From DASZBR01 sp035943935 (GTDB lineage Bacteria > Pseudomonadota > Gammaproteobacteria > DASZBR01), in NCBI GenBank assembly GCA_035943935.1, contig DASZBR010000020.1:53057-117056 (forward strand): 64,000 bases of DNA. Direction: 5' to 3'. Under the pieces are notes generated by a model that made no database searches, was not told the origin of the DNA, and worked only from the letters and a program-made list of their open reading frames with translations. Position numbers and translations under genes: made by a program. This document shows, piece after piece, positions 57,175-64,000 of this stretch (its first letter is position 1; every line of letters starts with the position of its first letter).

Positions 57175-58842
57175 ATGAGTCTCGAAATAAACGGTAAAAA
57201 ATTCACAGCATGTGATTCGTCTTCGCTTTCAGATGCAGTTGCTGAAGTTCAAAAACTCCCCAAGCTTCCTATTTCTCATGAAACGAAAAGTAATCCTAAA
57301 GAAGCAGTGACACTGTTTCAGCGAGAAACGTGTTTTATTGTGGATGAGCCTGCAGTGAAATCCATTGCGGTTGTTAATTGTATGCAATCCATGTTGTTAG
57401 TGTGTAAAGGTAAAGTTGCAGACAATCAGGATGCCTGTTTTGCAGTTTATCTTGATTCGACAGAGCAGTATGACTGGAGTAAACGTTTACTTTCTATGAA
57501 AGCTCATCCCATTGAAGTTTATGTGGTTGGTGGTGAGACGGGTTCGAAGGTATCAGATGAAACATTGGAAAATCTTTTAAAATATTTGATTGAGTTTTCA
57601 CACAAAGCAAATGCCACTATTGTTTTTCGCGGGCAGCGAATTTTAGATGATTTTCGTCAAACGGATGCTGAGCTTCCCGAGCAGTGTAGGCAATATGTGC
57701 TTGATAAAGCCGCGATGATTTATCGTCAATTATTTCATAAAGAGTTACCGGAAGAGTTTGATTCAATGAATTTTGGAATAGCAGATCCGCTTAATTATCA
57801 ATCGACTATTCCCAATTTAGAGACAACGCTTCAGCGCATTTATAACGAGATCAGATTCAGACGTTCATTCCAGCAACTCAGATTGTTTGAAGATCTTTCT
57901 CGGCAGAAATTAATGCCATTTGCGCCACATCTCGTGTCGGCTTCGGGATTCAACGCGCTCAATTTCTGTGGACTTTTATTTGCTACCGGTGCTTACGAAG
58001 TTAATCGAAGAGTACTCTTTGACGCGGGTTGTCAGATGTTTGCTTCGAATGAAGCTACATTTAAAAATAATCTTAGGCAATTATTTTGCCAGCTTGGGTA
58101 TGATGCCGTGCGGTTTATGCTGATTATTAATGGTAATCAAAGAATTCCAATGTACTCACAGTTTTGTTTGAATCTTGAAGATAATAGCGTCTCTCCCGTT
58201 TCCAACCGATTTGAAGACGTTTGTTCTTTTCTGTATCCACGGCGTGCGCAAATTATCAATGTGTGGGATGGCGTACCTAATTATGTGGAGTGCTACGCTG
58301 AAGGTCATTATCAACGACCTGTCATTGGCCCAAAATTTATTGCGCTGTGCGACGAATATGCAAGATTATTTAAATTGCCCGATGCCATTATTCTTGACGA
58401 AGAGCAATTAAATCCAATTCTTTCGGAATTTAATATTGCATTGAAGTCCAGTGTTCACCGCAGAAAATTTTGTGACCTAATGCATTATTATGCCAATCAC
58501 CGCGATGAATTTGTTGAGCAACCCGCGAAAGTACCTGAAAAAGTACCTCCAGCAAAAGCACCTGCACAAGCACCATCAGCGCCAAGTAAAGGAATAGCCA
58601 AAGGGTTTTTCAACACAACATCGCCAAAAAAATCCCCAGTCCCTGAAGAAGTTGTACCTGCAAAAGCGCCAGCACCATCAGCGCCAACTAAAGGGCTAGC
58701 CAAAGGATTTTTCAATACAACATCACCAAAAAAATCCACAGTTCCTGAAAAAGTAGCACCTGTAAAAGCAGTACCACAAAAGGCAGCGCAGGGTAGTGAA
58801 TTAGCAGGTGGTTTTCTTAATCCGGTGAAAAAATCGAAGTAG
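57175..58842 (+). CDS. Orphan 555-residue protein with C-terminal repeats, candidate PmrA-controlled effector
   Basis: Not recognised. Residues 1-430 look globular, with VVGGETGSKVSDETLENLLK then YLIEFSHKANATIVFRGQRI near 122-160, and RIYNEIRFRRSFQQLRLFED later; no signal peptide or membrane helix. From about 460 there are two copies of a roughly 33-residue unit with core KGFFNTTSPKKS between Pro/Ala/Lys/Val runs, and a degenerate third (GGFLNPVKKSK). The gene starts from a PmrA-box-like promoter. Size, tail repeats and promoter make it a good Dot/Icm substrate candidate. GAGAGGGG lies before the ATG. Confidence 0.65.
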   Translation: MSLEINGKKFTACDSSSLSDAVAEVQKLPKLPISHETKSNPKEAVTLFQRETCFIVDEPAVKSIAVVNCMQSMLLVCKGKVADNQDACFAVYLDSTEQYDWSKRLLSMKAHPIEVYVVGGETGSKVSDETLENLLKYLIEFSHKANATIVFRGQRILDDFRQTDAELPEQCRQYVLDKAAMIYRQLFHKELPEEFDSMNFGIADPLNYQSTIPNLETTLQRIYNEIRFRRSFQQLRLFEDLSRQKLMPFAPHLVSASGFNALNFCGLLFATGAYEVNRRVLFDAGCQMFASNEATFKNNLRQLFCQLGYDAVRFMLIINGNQRIPMYSQFCLNLEDNSVSPVSNRFEDVCSFLYPRRAQIINVWDGVPNYVECYAEGHYQRPVIGPKFIALCDEYARLFKLPDAIILDEEQLNPILSEFNIALKSSVHRRKFCDLMHYYANHRDEFVEQPAKVPEKVPPAKAPAQAPSAPSKGIAKGFFNTTSPKKSPVPEEVVPAKAPAPSAPTKGLAKGFFNTTSPKKSTVPEKVAPVKAVPQKAAQGSELAGGFLNPVKKSK

Positions 58843-58866
58843 TGGCGGAATATCAGCCCGCCACTA
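58840..58866. terminator. Hairpin between convergent genes, likely bidirectional terminator
   Basis: TAGTGGCGG and CCGCCACTA pair over nine bases around AATATCAGC. T-runs are weak. A close copy (GGCGGG-ATACTAG-CCCGCC) occurs at 59228, so it is also a repeat. Confidence 0.6.
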
Positions 58867-58889
58867 CTTATTAAAGCCTAAAGATTAAT

Positions 58890-59192
58890 TCAAGTACGTA
58901 CTTTCGATGAATTTATTGAGAGTTCAGCGTTGTCATTATCGAGATTGTTTTCTTGACGTTGTCTGTACCGTGACCAGAATGAACAGCAGCAGTCGCCAGC
59001 ATTCTCAAAACTAAAGCCTTCTGTAGATAGCCGAGCTTCGATGGCATTAGCTTCACGAATATCCTGCATGACTTTTCGTGCCTGTGCAGAAGGGGGTTTT
59101 GCATTCGGGTCAACTGGATATTCAACGGGTACTATATTCAGGTAGTTTGTAATTTGTGTAGCTGGTTCTGTTGTTTTAGATTCTTCGCTCAT
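58890..59192 (-). CDS. Orphan small protein 1 of the 8-gene operon (CCSFWS motif)
   Basis: 100 residues, not recognised. SEESKTTEPATQITNYLNIV at the start, Pro-rich middle (VDPNAKPPSAQARKVMQDIR), then CCCSFWSRYRQRQENNLDND near residue 68. The Cys-Cys-x-Ser-Phe-Trp-Ser block and the Asn-rich tail are like those of the 234-residue protein encoded at 60183, so one may derive from the other. The three Cys in a row could be lipidated in a host cell, but this is speculation. GGGAG before ATG. Last gene of the operon. Confidence 0.6.
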   Translation of the reverse strand: MSEESKTTEPATQITNYLNIVPVEYPVDPNAKPPSAQARKVMQDIREANAIEARLSTEGFSFENAGDCCCSFWSRYRQRQENNLDNDNAELSINSSKVRT

Positions 59193-59227
59193 TATTTTCT
59201 CCCATCGTTTATATTTAAATTAGTAGA

Positions 59228-59246
59228 GGCGGGATACTAGCCCGCC
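59228..59246. repeat. GGCGGG/CCCGCC hairpin, second copy of the 58840 element
   Basis: GGCGGG-ATACTAG-CCCGCC in the gap between two operon genes. It could partly stop or stabilise the transcript here. Confidence 0.5.
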
Positions 59247-59260
59247 ACAGATATTTTTAC

Positions 59261-59590
59261 TTACTTGGTATTTGAACCGCCCAGTCGAAAATTACTCTGC
59301 GTACCATCATTATTACTTTGAGAAGTACCTTGTTCATTTCCTTCGGGTAGAGAGACACTCGTGTGCATGTATCTGGCATTTCTAGAAGGACGGCAGTGAA
59401 CTAGCGTAGCGGGTGTTGGTTCAACAGGTGGTAATAGTTCGTAAAGTGTTTTCAAGGCATCTTGTGGAGGTAATTGTTGTAGATACTGTCCAATTTCACC
59501 CGATATTTTTCGCGTGATTTGAACATGTGAGCTAGATGCAGGCTTTTTGCTATCTGCTTCGTAGAGATCATCAGTGTTGTTTTCTTCCAT
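59261..59590 (-). CDS. Orphan small protein 2 of the 8-gene operon
   Basis: 109 residues, not recognised. Starts MEENNTDDLYEADSKKPASS; a helical middle SGEIGQYLQQLPPQDALKTL; tail STSNNDGTQ-type Asn/Ser-rich ending FRLGGSNTK. No membrane helix. The start at 59590 is decided by TTGGAG eight bases ahead; the leader sequence is almost identical to that of the next gene at 59943 (GATTGGAGAAAAC before ATG). Confidence 0.55.
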   Translation of the reverse strand: MEENNTDDLYEADSKKPASSSHVQITRKISGEIGQYLQQLPPQDALKTLYELLPPVEPTPATLVHCRPSRNARYMHTSVSLPEGNEQGTSQSNNDGTQSNFRLGGSNTK

Positions 59591-59613
59591 TGTTTTCTCC
59601 AATCAGTAAGTAA

Positions 59614-59943
59614 TTATTCAGACTTTGATTTTCCAAAGCCTCGTGAAGAAGTGTGTGGATTATCATTGATATAATTTCTTTGTGTTTGCGCAGTGGCGGG
59701 TTGGTAAAAATTCTGACGAGTGCCTACTACAGAACTTACAGACGAATCATATAGCCATTTAGCCGTCATCGCTGTACCAACACCATATAGGAGCAAAATG
59801 CGGACAGTTGAAAGTCTTTCATCTTGTAATGCAGCGTTTACGAGCATGGGGTAATAGGCTAAAGCAGGGACGGCTATACTTGCTGCGCCGAGCGCGACTT
59901 TCTTTAAGGTAGTACCCGTAAAAAATGACTGTGATTCTTGCAT
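59614..59943 (-). CDS. Orphan small membrane protein 3 of the 8-gene operon
   Basis: 109 residues, not recognised. Two hydrophobic stretches (LKKVALGAASIAVPALAYYP near 15-40 and RILLLYGVGTAMTAKWLY near 50-70) suggest a hairpin membrane protein. The tail ends GFGKSKSE, shared with the neighbouring 67-residue protein (RFGKQKSE). GGAG before ATG. Confidence 0.6.
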   Translation of the reverse strand: MQESQSFFTGTTLKKVALGAASIAVPALAYYPMLVNAALQDERLSTVRILLLYGVGTAMTAKWLYDSSVSSVVGTRQNFYQPATAQTQRNYINDNPHTSSRGFGKSKSE

Positions 59944-59975
59944 GGTTTTCTCCAATCGTTAAAGTTAAAAAGTTT

Positions 59976-60179
59976 TTACTCAGATTTTTGTTTTCCGAAT
60001 CTTGGTGGGTTGCTTGTATCGCATTCTGTCATAACACGGGGTTCTGTGTGAACCGTATTCGCAGTATTTTCTTCTGGTTCAGGCTCAAAGCTTTCATGAG
60101 GTGCTGCGCACGAAATCGTCAAGTTTCGTGTGAATTGACGCAATGCTTTAGTGATACTTCCAAAGGTAGTCTCTTGCAT
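59976..60179 (-). CDS. Orphan small protein 4 of the 8-gene operon (FGKQKSE tail)
   Basis: 67 residues: MQETTFGSITKALRQFTRNL (amphipathic helix), then Cys, acidic stretch EPEPEENTANTVHTEP and tail PPRFGKQKSE. Not recognised. GGAG before ATG. The acidic stretch followed by a basic tail is like the E-block secretion signal of some Dot/Icm effectors; weak evidence. Confidence 0.5.
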   Translation of the reverse strand: MQETTFGSITKALRQFTRNLTISCAAPHESFEPEPEENTANTVHTEPRVMTECDTSNPPRFGKQKSE

Positions 60180-60182
60180 GAT

Positions 60183-60887
60183 TTATTCTCCACTGTCGGA
60201 TTGTCGTAAGCCTGGCCGGCGATGACGAAGATTGCTAACGGGTTCAAGCACTAAAACAACATCTGCATCAGCACTGTTTGCTTGAGCATTATTATGCTGG
60301 ACAACATTTTCAGGTTGCTGTTCGTTTCCTGACCAAAATGATGCGCAGCATCTACCAAATATAGAGGTAGATGTAGACGGTTTGCGATGGAAGAGTGGGC
60401 GAAGAGCTTCTGCTTCGTCCATGTCCACGGCGGGAGGTGCTGTGAGTTGACGAATACTTTCTCGGGTAGTGTCTGTCAAGAAAGCAATATTGTTATTTAC
60501 TTGACGCATGACTTGCTGAGCAGGTCTAAATAGATCGCCGTCATAAGCCCATAGAAAATTCAATGCAATATGCGCAGGTAAAAGAGGGATGCCCGTTGCT
60601 TGTGCAACAAAACCAATTGCCTCATTGATGCCGGCATTGACTACAAAGCGCCCAATGTTTTCTGGTGTAGGTCTAAGGGCGTGAAGAAACTCGCGAGGAT
60701 TATTCCCTAGTCTATAAAGCATTTTTATTTCTTGCACAGGAACGCCTGCTTGATTTCCTACGGCATAAACAACGGGAACAACAACAGGCATGTAGGGTAT
60801 GTATCGTCTTGGATTTTCAATGCGTACAAGTTCACGAGGAGGTTCACCGTCGGTGATATCTTCTACAGTAGCGTGTTCTTCGTTCAT
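60183..60887 (-). CDS. Orphan protein 5 of the 8-gene operon
   Basis: 234 residues, not recognised. YIPYMPVVVPVVYAVGNQAG (residues ~28-47) and GFVAQATGIPLLPAHIALNF (~93-112) are hydrophobic and may enter a membrane. Near 180: RCCASFWSGNEQQPENVVQH, related to the CCCSFWS block of the 100-residue protein at 58890. The gene follows 60919 by 31 bases. Confidence 0.55.
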   Translation of the reverse strand: MNEEHATVEDITDGEPPRELVRIENPRRYIPYMPVVVPVVYAVGNQAGVPVQEIKMLYRLGNNPREFLHALRPTPENIGRFVVNAGINEAIGFVAQATGIPLLPAHIALNFLWAYDGDLFRPAQQVMRQVNNNIAFLTDTTRESIRQLTAPPAVDMDEAEALRPLFHRKPSTSTSIFGRCCASFWSGNEQQPENVVQHNNAQANSADADVVLVLEPVSNLRHRRPGLRQSDSGE

Positions 60888-60918
60888 TTTTTCTCACTTA
60901 AATTAATTTTAAAATCCG

Positions 60919-62259
60919 TTAGGGTCTTGGATGCCGTGGTGATTGTTGTTGATTATCCTGTTGTTGTATCAGCAGTAGTTCTAGTAAAAGTAAATATTGC
61001 ATGGCAGCGTGTCTATTATTCTCCGAGCGTTGTATCGCACCGGGAGCAGAACGAAGCGAAAGTTGGCGTGTGTTTGCAGGTGTATTTTCTTCTTGTCTGG
61101 AGTTATTAAAGAAACGCGGTGAATAGCGACGATGTGGTTGGGTTTCTCTGGGTTGCTCATCTCGTCTGTTGAAGATTGTGCCAAGTACAGCAAGAAGAGC
61201 AAGGCTGAGAAAAGGATTAATACCTAAAGAAGTCTCTGCAAGATCTGCGATAAAATACGATATGACGAGCAATGCAAAATTTCCTGATAGATCTCTTGCA
61301 ATCCTTGGAATAAATTCTCCAAATGATCGCGCGGGAGCAGCTTCTCCGTCGGTGAGCATCAAAGTATTATTGAACCTGTTTTCTCTGGGGAAGCTATTTA
61401 GGTAAATGTTTGCAGTAGTTCCACTCTGTGATGCTAGAAAAGAGAATGGTAATTGTTGTTGCTGCCTGTCTGTTATTGCATTAAGGAGAGTAACAAAAGT
61501 GGAATGGCTTGTTATTAGTGATGATAATACGTCGAAGAGCGCTGATTGATACATAAGTTCATCTTGTCTGCGGTCTAATCGGTTAACCAAAGAAATGTGA
61601 ATATTCGGTGATGCACCTATTGGTAATTGTAAAATAACCCAGCTGCTTGCAAATATGTATGGACTTGAGTATTGAGAATTAATAACTGAAACAGATTGGT
61701 CAGTACCAAGCGAGCCGACATGTCCAATGAAATCACCTGCGAAATACATCGTCTGTGGTCGTCCCATTGCATTACGCAATCTTGCTATTAATGCAGGGCG
61801 ATCTACTCCGACGAGCGATGGAAATTGTGGTTGTGCAGTCGGCGCTAACATTTCATCTGAACTCAGCAAACTGACAACTTCCTGATGACTCGGTGTTTCA
61901 CCATTGCTTCCGCGCAAAGGACGCCGGGCTTGAATAGCCTCTAAAACAGGATTGCGCGGTATTTGTGATGAATGATGAATTAAATTGCTAATATGTATTT
62001 CAGGATTGTGTCGTGCACAAAAAACTCGAATCTGTTTAGTTTCTTCGGGTGAAAATGGTTTTCCGGTGCGTAGATTTAATAAATGTTTTTTGTCTTCTGT
62101 TTCATTTAAATCAGCACGAGGTTCGCGTGAATGATGATAACCAACGATGGCTCTGGCATCAAAACGAACGTCTGAAATATACACAGCATGTTCATCGTCA
62201 AATTGATATTCGGCTGGAGTATATTCAAAGGTAGTGGTTATGTCGTTATCGTCGTTCAT
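60919..62259 (-). CDS. Orphan 446-residue protein 6 of the 8-gene operon, U-box-like N-terminal module
   Basis: Not recognised as a whole. Residues ~18-75 (HAVYISDVRFDARAIVGYHH; EDKKHLLNLRTGKPFSPEET) match the module in the 219-residue neighbour (62284) and resemble a U-box or Legionella U-box-like fold in spacing of hydrophobic, His/Asp, and Pro-Glu residues. A hydrophobic pair of helices near 330-365 (FALLVISYFIADLAETSLGI; FLSLALLAVLGTIF) suggests membrane insertion. Tail is Gln- and Leu-rich. AGAGGAAA before ATG. Confidence 0.5.
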   Translation of the reverse strand: MNDDNDITTTFEYTPAEYQFDDEHAVYISDVRFDARAIVGYHHSREPRADLNETEDKKHLLNLRTGKPFSPEETKQIRVFCARHNPEIHISNLIHHSSQIPRNPVLEAIQARRPLRGSNGETPSHQEVVSLLSSDEMLAPTAQPQFPSLVGVDRPALIARLRNAMGRPQTMYFAGDFIGHVGSLGTDQSVSVINSQYSSPYIFASSWVILQLPIGASPNIHISLVNRLDRRQDELMYQSALFDVLSSLITSHSTFVTLLNAITDRQQQQLPFSFLASQSGTTANIYLNSFPRENRFNNTLMLTDGEAAPARSFGEFIPRIARDLSGNFALLVISYFIADLAETSLGINPFLSLALLAVLGTIFNRRDEQPRETQPHRRYSPRFFNNSRQEENTPANTRQLSLRSAPGAIQRSENNRHAAMQYLLLLELLLIQQQDNQQQSPRHPRP

Positions 62260-62283
62260 ATTTCCTCTCGCTTACTTTAACTT

Positions 62284-62943
62284 TTAATTGCCGCGGCCAA
62301 GGCGTGGATATTGTGGTAATTGTTGATTGTTTTCTGCTGCAGGAGCAGGGCGGTTGTTCGCCATCGCGCTGGCAGCATTACCGAAAAGCTGGTTATCTCC
62401 GATGTTTGTTAACAGTCCATACGGTGTCCCTTGCATTCTGCTGCGAACTTCAACCGTTCCATTTTCGTTAATTAAAATTTCGTCAGCAAGTAAATTTTTG
62501 GTACAGAGTTGTTGTATACGCTCAACGTCTTCAGGCAAAAGTTTTGCATCTGTGATGGGATGCCGTAACCATTTTTTATTGTCTGTTTCTCCAGAAAGGT
62601 GTGGGCGTTTTTTATGATGATGAATGAGGGCTCGTACATCGATAGAACCACCATAAATAGTAATGTCGTAGTTGTTGTGGATAGGATATTCAACTGCATA
62701 TTTGTCGGGATTGCCTTTTATTGTTGCCTCTACCCAAGAGTTGAGTAATTGTAATTTTCGTTCGAAATCGGCGTGATCTCCGTTGGATGTATTAAGTAGA
62801 TGGCACAACTCTAAAAGAGCTTTGCGATTTTCTGGATCTCGTACGTGGACTTTTATGGTTTCAAGCAAAGCACGCTTAGCATGTCCTCGTGCTAGCAACT
62901 CACTCATGGGTAAGGTAGTGGTCTTTTCGTTATCGTCGATCAT
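62284..62943 (-). CDS. Orphan 219-residue protein 7 of the 8-gene operon, U-box-like module
   Basis: Residues 1-80 are helical (LLARGHAKRALLETIKVHVR). Residues ~84-150 (YDITIYGGSIDVRALIHHHK; KKWLRHPITDAKLLPEDVER) are homologous to residues ~18-75 of the protein at 60919. The His/Gly-Gly start, Arg-His-Pro-x-Thr and L-x-PEDVERI resemble the U-box pattern (DPxTxxxLxPNxxLxxxI). Inference: E3 ligase-like or protein-binding module. Overlaps the next gene by four bases. Confidence 0.5.
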   Translation of the reverse strand: MIDDNEKTTTLPMSELLARGHAKRALLETIKVHVRDPENRKALLELCHLLNTSNGDHADFERKLQLLNSWVEATIKGNPDKYAVEYPIHNNYDITIYGGSIDVRALIHHHKKRPHLSGETDNKKWLRHPITDAKLLPEDVERIQQLCTKNLLADEILINENGTVEVRSRMQGTPYGLLTNIGDNQLFGNAASAMANNRPAPAAENNQQLPQYPRLGRGN

Positions 62944-63797
62944 GCTTTTCTCTGTTGTAAATTACTGCTGGGTTGTTGTGAATGAGTTTTATCGTCGTCC
63001 TCATCGGGTACTACCACGCGAGGTTCTGCCTGTGGGTCTAAAGCGACTTGATGCCGTCTTGCTTCGGTAAATACGTCTAATGGGCTGAGTTGCGCGAGAG
63101 TGTACTGTTGCGCGGCTCTGACAAAATGAGTATCAGTATTTTCAAAAGTAGCAACGTCCGTAGTTTCAGCGTGATCAAAAACAGCAGTTAATTCATTCGC
63201 GCGACGTCTCTCATCTTCTTCATGAGCAACTGCATTATTGTTGTTAGGTAATAGAGGCGCCAGGGTAAAGTGTATGGTCTGTGGAGAAGGAGATTCGGGA
63301 GGAGTCAGATTAAAGTGTATGGCTCGTGCAGCCTCAACAAATCTAGCAAGAAAAGCTCGAAAGATTTTAGTTATGTCCGGAAAAAATTCACGTAATATTT
63401 CGGGTAGAGGTAAATTGGGATTTTGTCGAAGAGCCTGTGTGATATTTCTGACAGCTTGATTTCCGCTAGCGCCGAGTGAAAACATGAATAGCATGGCAAC
63501 GTAAGGGACTGCAACAGAGCTCATGGGATATAAAGCGTAGACTAGTGTATCAATGACTGGTGGAAGGTGGCTGATCCTCATCGCGACGAATATATTTAAG
63601 ACCAAGAGGTTTAATAATAGGTATAGTCTAAAAGTATATCTTCCTCTCGCTGCATCTTGAATAGTTTCAGAAGACCTTAAAATATTAGCCACACGTACGA
63701 GTGGGTGACGTTGAGCTTCTTCGGTGGGAATAGGTTGCGGATTTGTTGGAGCATCGTCTTCTTGTTTTTCGATATCACGTTGTGGTTGTTCTTCCAT
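62940..63797 (-). CDS. Orphan membrane protein 8, first gene of the 8-gene operon
   Basis: 285 residues, not recognised. N-terminal 50 residues acidic and Pro/Gln-rich; two membrane helices at ~55-75 (FRLYLLLNLLVLNIFVAMRI) and ~80-110 (VDTLVYALYPMSSVAVPYVA); the rest is soluble with long helical segments and an Asp/Glu-rich end. GAGGAAA before ATG. Transcribed from the PmrA-box-like promoter at 63833-63865. The two-helix topology with large soluble part is common among effectors that go to host membranes. Confidence 0.55.
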   Translation of the reverse strand: MEEQPQRDIEKQEDDAPTNPQPIPTEEAQRHPLVRVANILRSSETIQDAARGRYTFRLYLLLNLLVLNIFVAMRISHLPPVIDTLVYALYPMSSVAVPYVAMLFMFSLGASGNQAVRNITQALRQNPNLPLPEILREFFPDITKIFRAFLARFVEAARAIHFNLTPPESPSPQTIHFTLAPLLPNNNNAVAHEEDERRRANELTAVFDHAETTDVATFENTDTHFVRAAQQYTLAQLSPLDVFTEARRHQVALDPQAEPRVVVPDEDDDKTHSQQPSSNLQQRKA

Positions 63798-63832
63798 TGT
63801 TCTTTCCTCAAAAATGAATGCTAATTTCGGCG

Positions 63833-63865
63833 ATTATAAAGGACAAACCTTAAGGAAACCTTAAG
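63833..63865 (-). promoter_or_regulatory. PmrA-box-like promoter of the 8-gene orphan operon
   Basis: Minus strand: CTTAAGGTT (63865-63857), TC, CTTAAGGTT (63854-63846), then 7 bases and a perfect -10 TATAAT (63838-63833), 35 bases before the ATG at 63797. Spacer TC and 7-base gap are the same as in the promoter at 57112. Confidence 0.75.
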
Positions 63866-63898
63866 GTACAGGACAAAAAGTGAATTTTTTCATATGTT

Positions 63899-63950
63899 TT
63901 CGCTTCTCCCGGAGGGAGAAGGTGCCCGAAGGGCGGATGAGGGGGGGATT
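63899..63950. repeat. CTCCCGGAGGGAGAAGGTGCCCGAAGGGCGGATGAGG-type repeat
   Basis: CTCCC-GGAGGGAG and GCCCGAAGGGC hairpins followed by GGATGAGGG. A common short dispersed repeat in Gammaproteobacteria. The rest of 63866-64000 shows no gene. Confidence 0.5.
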
Positions 63951-64000
63951 TAAATAGCTGTTGAAGTTGATTTCCAAAACGCTTTAATGGATGTGAATAA

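Noticed and set aside
58497..58739. 80-residue reverse-strand frame in the repeat part of the 555-residue gene
   Set aside because: It is the antisense shadow of the Pro/Ala/Lys repeats, and has no binding site.

Overview
The window looks like an AT-rich (roughly 40% G+C) gammaproteobacterial chromosome, most likely from the order Legionellales and plausibly Coxiella- or Legionella-like. The evidence is the mix of genes (sspA-sspB, rnfH-ratA-smpB, trpR-type Trp control), a family D beta-lactamase, many effector-like orphan proteins, a tmRNA tag ending in AYA, and two promoters with a tandem CTTAATATT-type repeat that matches the PmrA box known from Legionella and Coxiella effector genes. No rRNA operon, prophage, CRISPR array or transposase gene was seen. 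Genus-level placement is inference.

Layout. 1-3254: end of a type IV pilus locus (pilC end, pilT) followed by a tandem array of major-pilin-like genes, one with a damaged processing site and one a deleted remnant, with a DciA-like gene between. 3251-7336: housekeeping operon on the minus strand, pcm-accA-tilS-nagZ-hpt. 7354-10393: a dihydrouridine synthase, a tiny basic protein, a ZIP transporter and fumarylacetoacetase. 10399-16534: complete minus-strand trp operon, trpE-G-D-C-F-B-A-trpR, with a promoter that carries a possible TrpR operator. 16667-19743: a Sel1-repeat protein and an ABC-F ATPase. 19979-27161: a minus-strand superoperon holding the shikimate pathway (aroA-K-Q-E-F-B-C) and then prephenate dehydratase and chorismate mutase. 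Ahead of aroA is an undescribed-looking 44-residue leader peptide crowded with Phe, Tyr and Trp codons. Together the two operons take PEP and erythrose 4-phosphate to chorismate, tryptophan and phenylpyruvate.

27233-48366 is an accessory stretch: a pirin gene broken by a nonsense codon, an MFS transporter, four orphan effector-like genes that share a promoter motif, a rhuM pseudogene with a frameshift, an OXA beta-lactamase, a GIY-YIG gene between long inverted repeats, several acetyltransferases (one in a TacAT-like toxin-antitoxin pair), tmRNA, and a BlaI regulator next to a BlaR1-like metalloprotease whose sensor is replaced by a lytic transglycosylase domain. 48453-57001 returns to core genes: ilvE, a MATE pump, smpB, ratA-rnfH-ubiA-glycosyltransferase, sspA-sspB-rimB-rimK, tRNA-Gln, rplM-rpsI.

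57112-63865 is the most unusual region. A 555-residue orphan gene on the plus strand and an eight-gene operon of orphan, partly membrane-spanning proteins on the minus strand each start from a promoter with the same architecture: PmrA-like tandem repeat, 7 bp, -10 box. Several operon members share C-terminal tails or domains, including a duplicated module that resembles a U-box. I infer a set of secreted (Dot/Icm-type) effectors, but no function can be proved from sequence alone.
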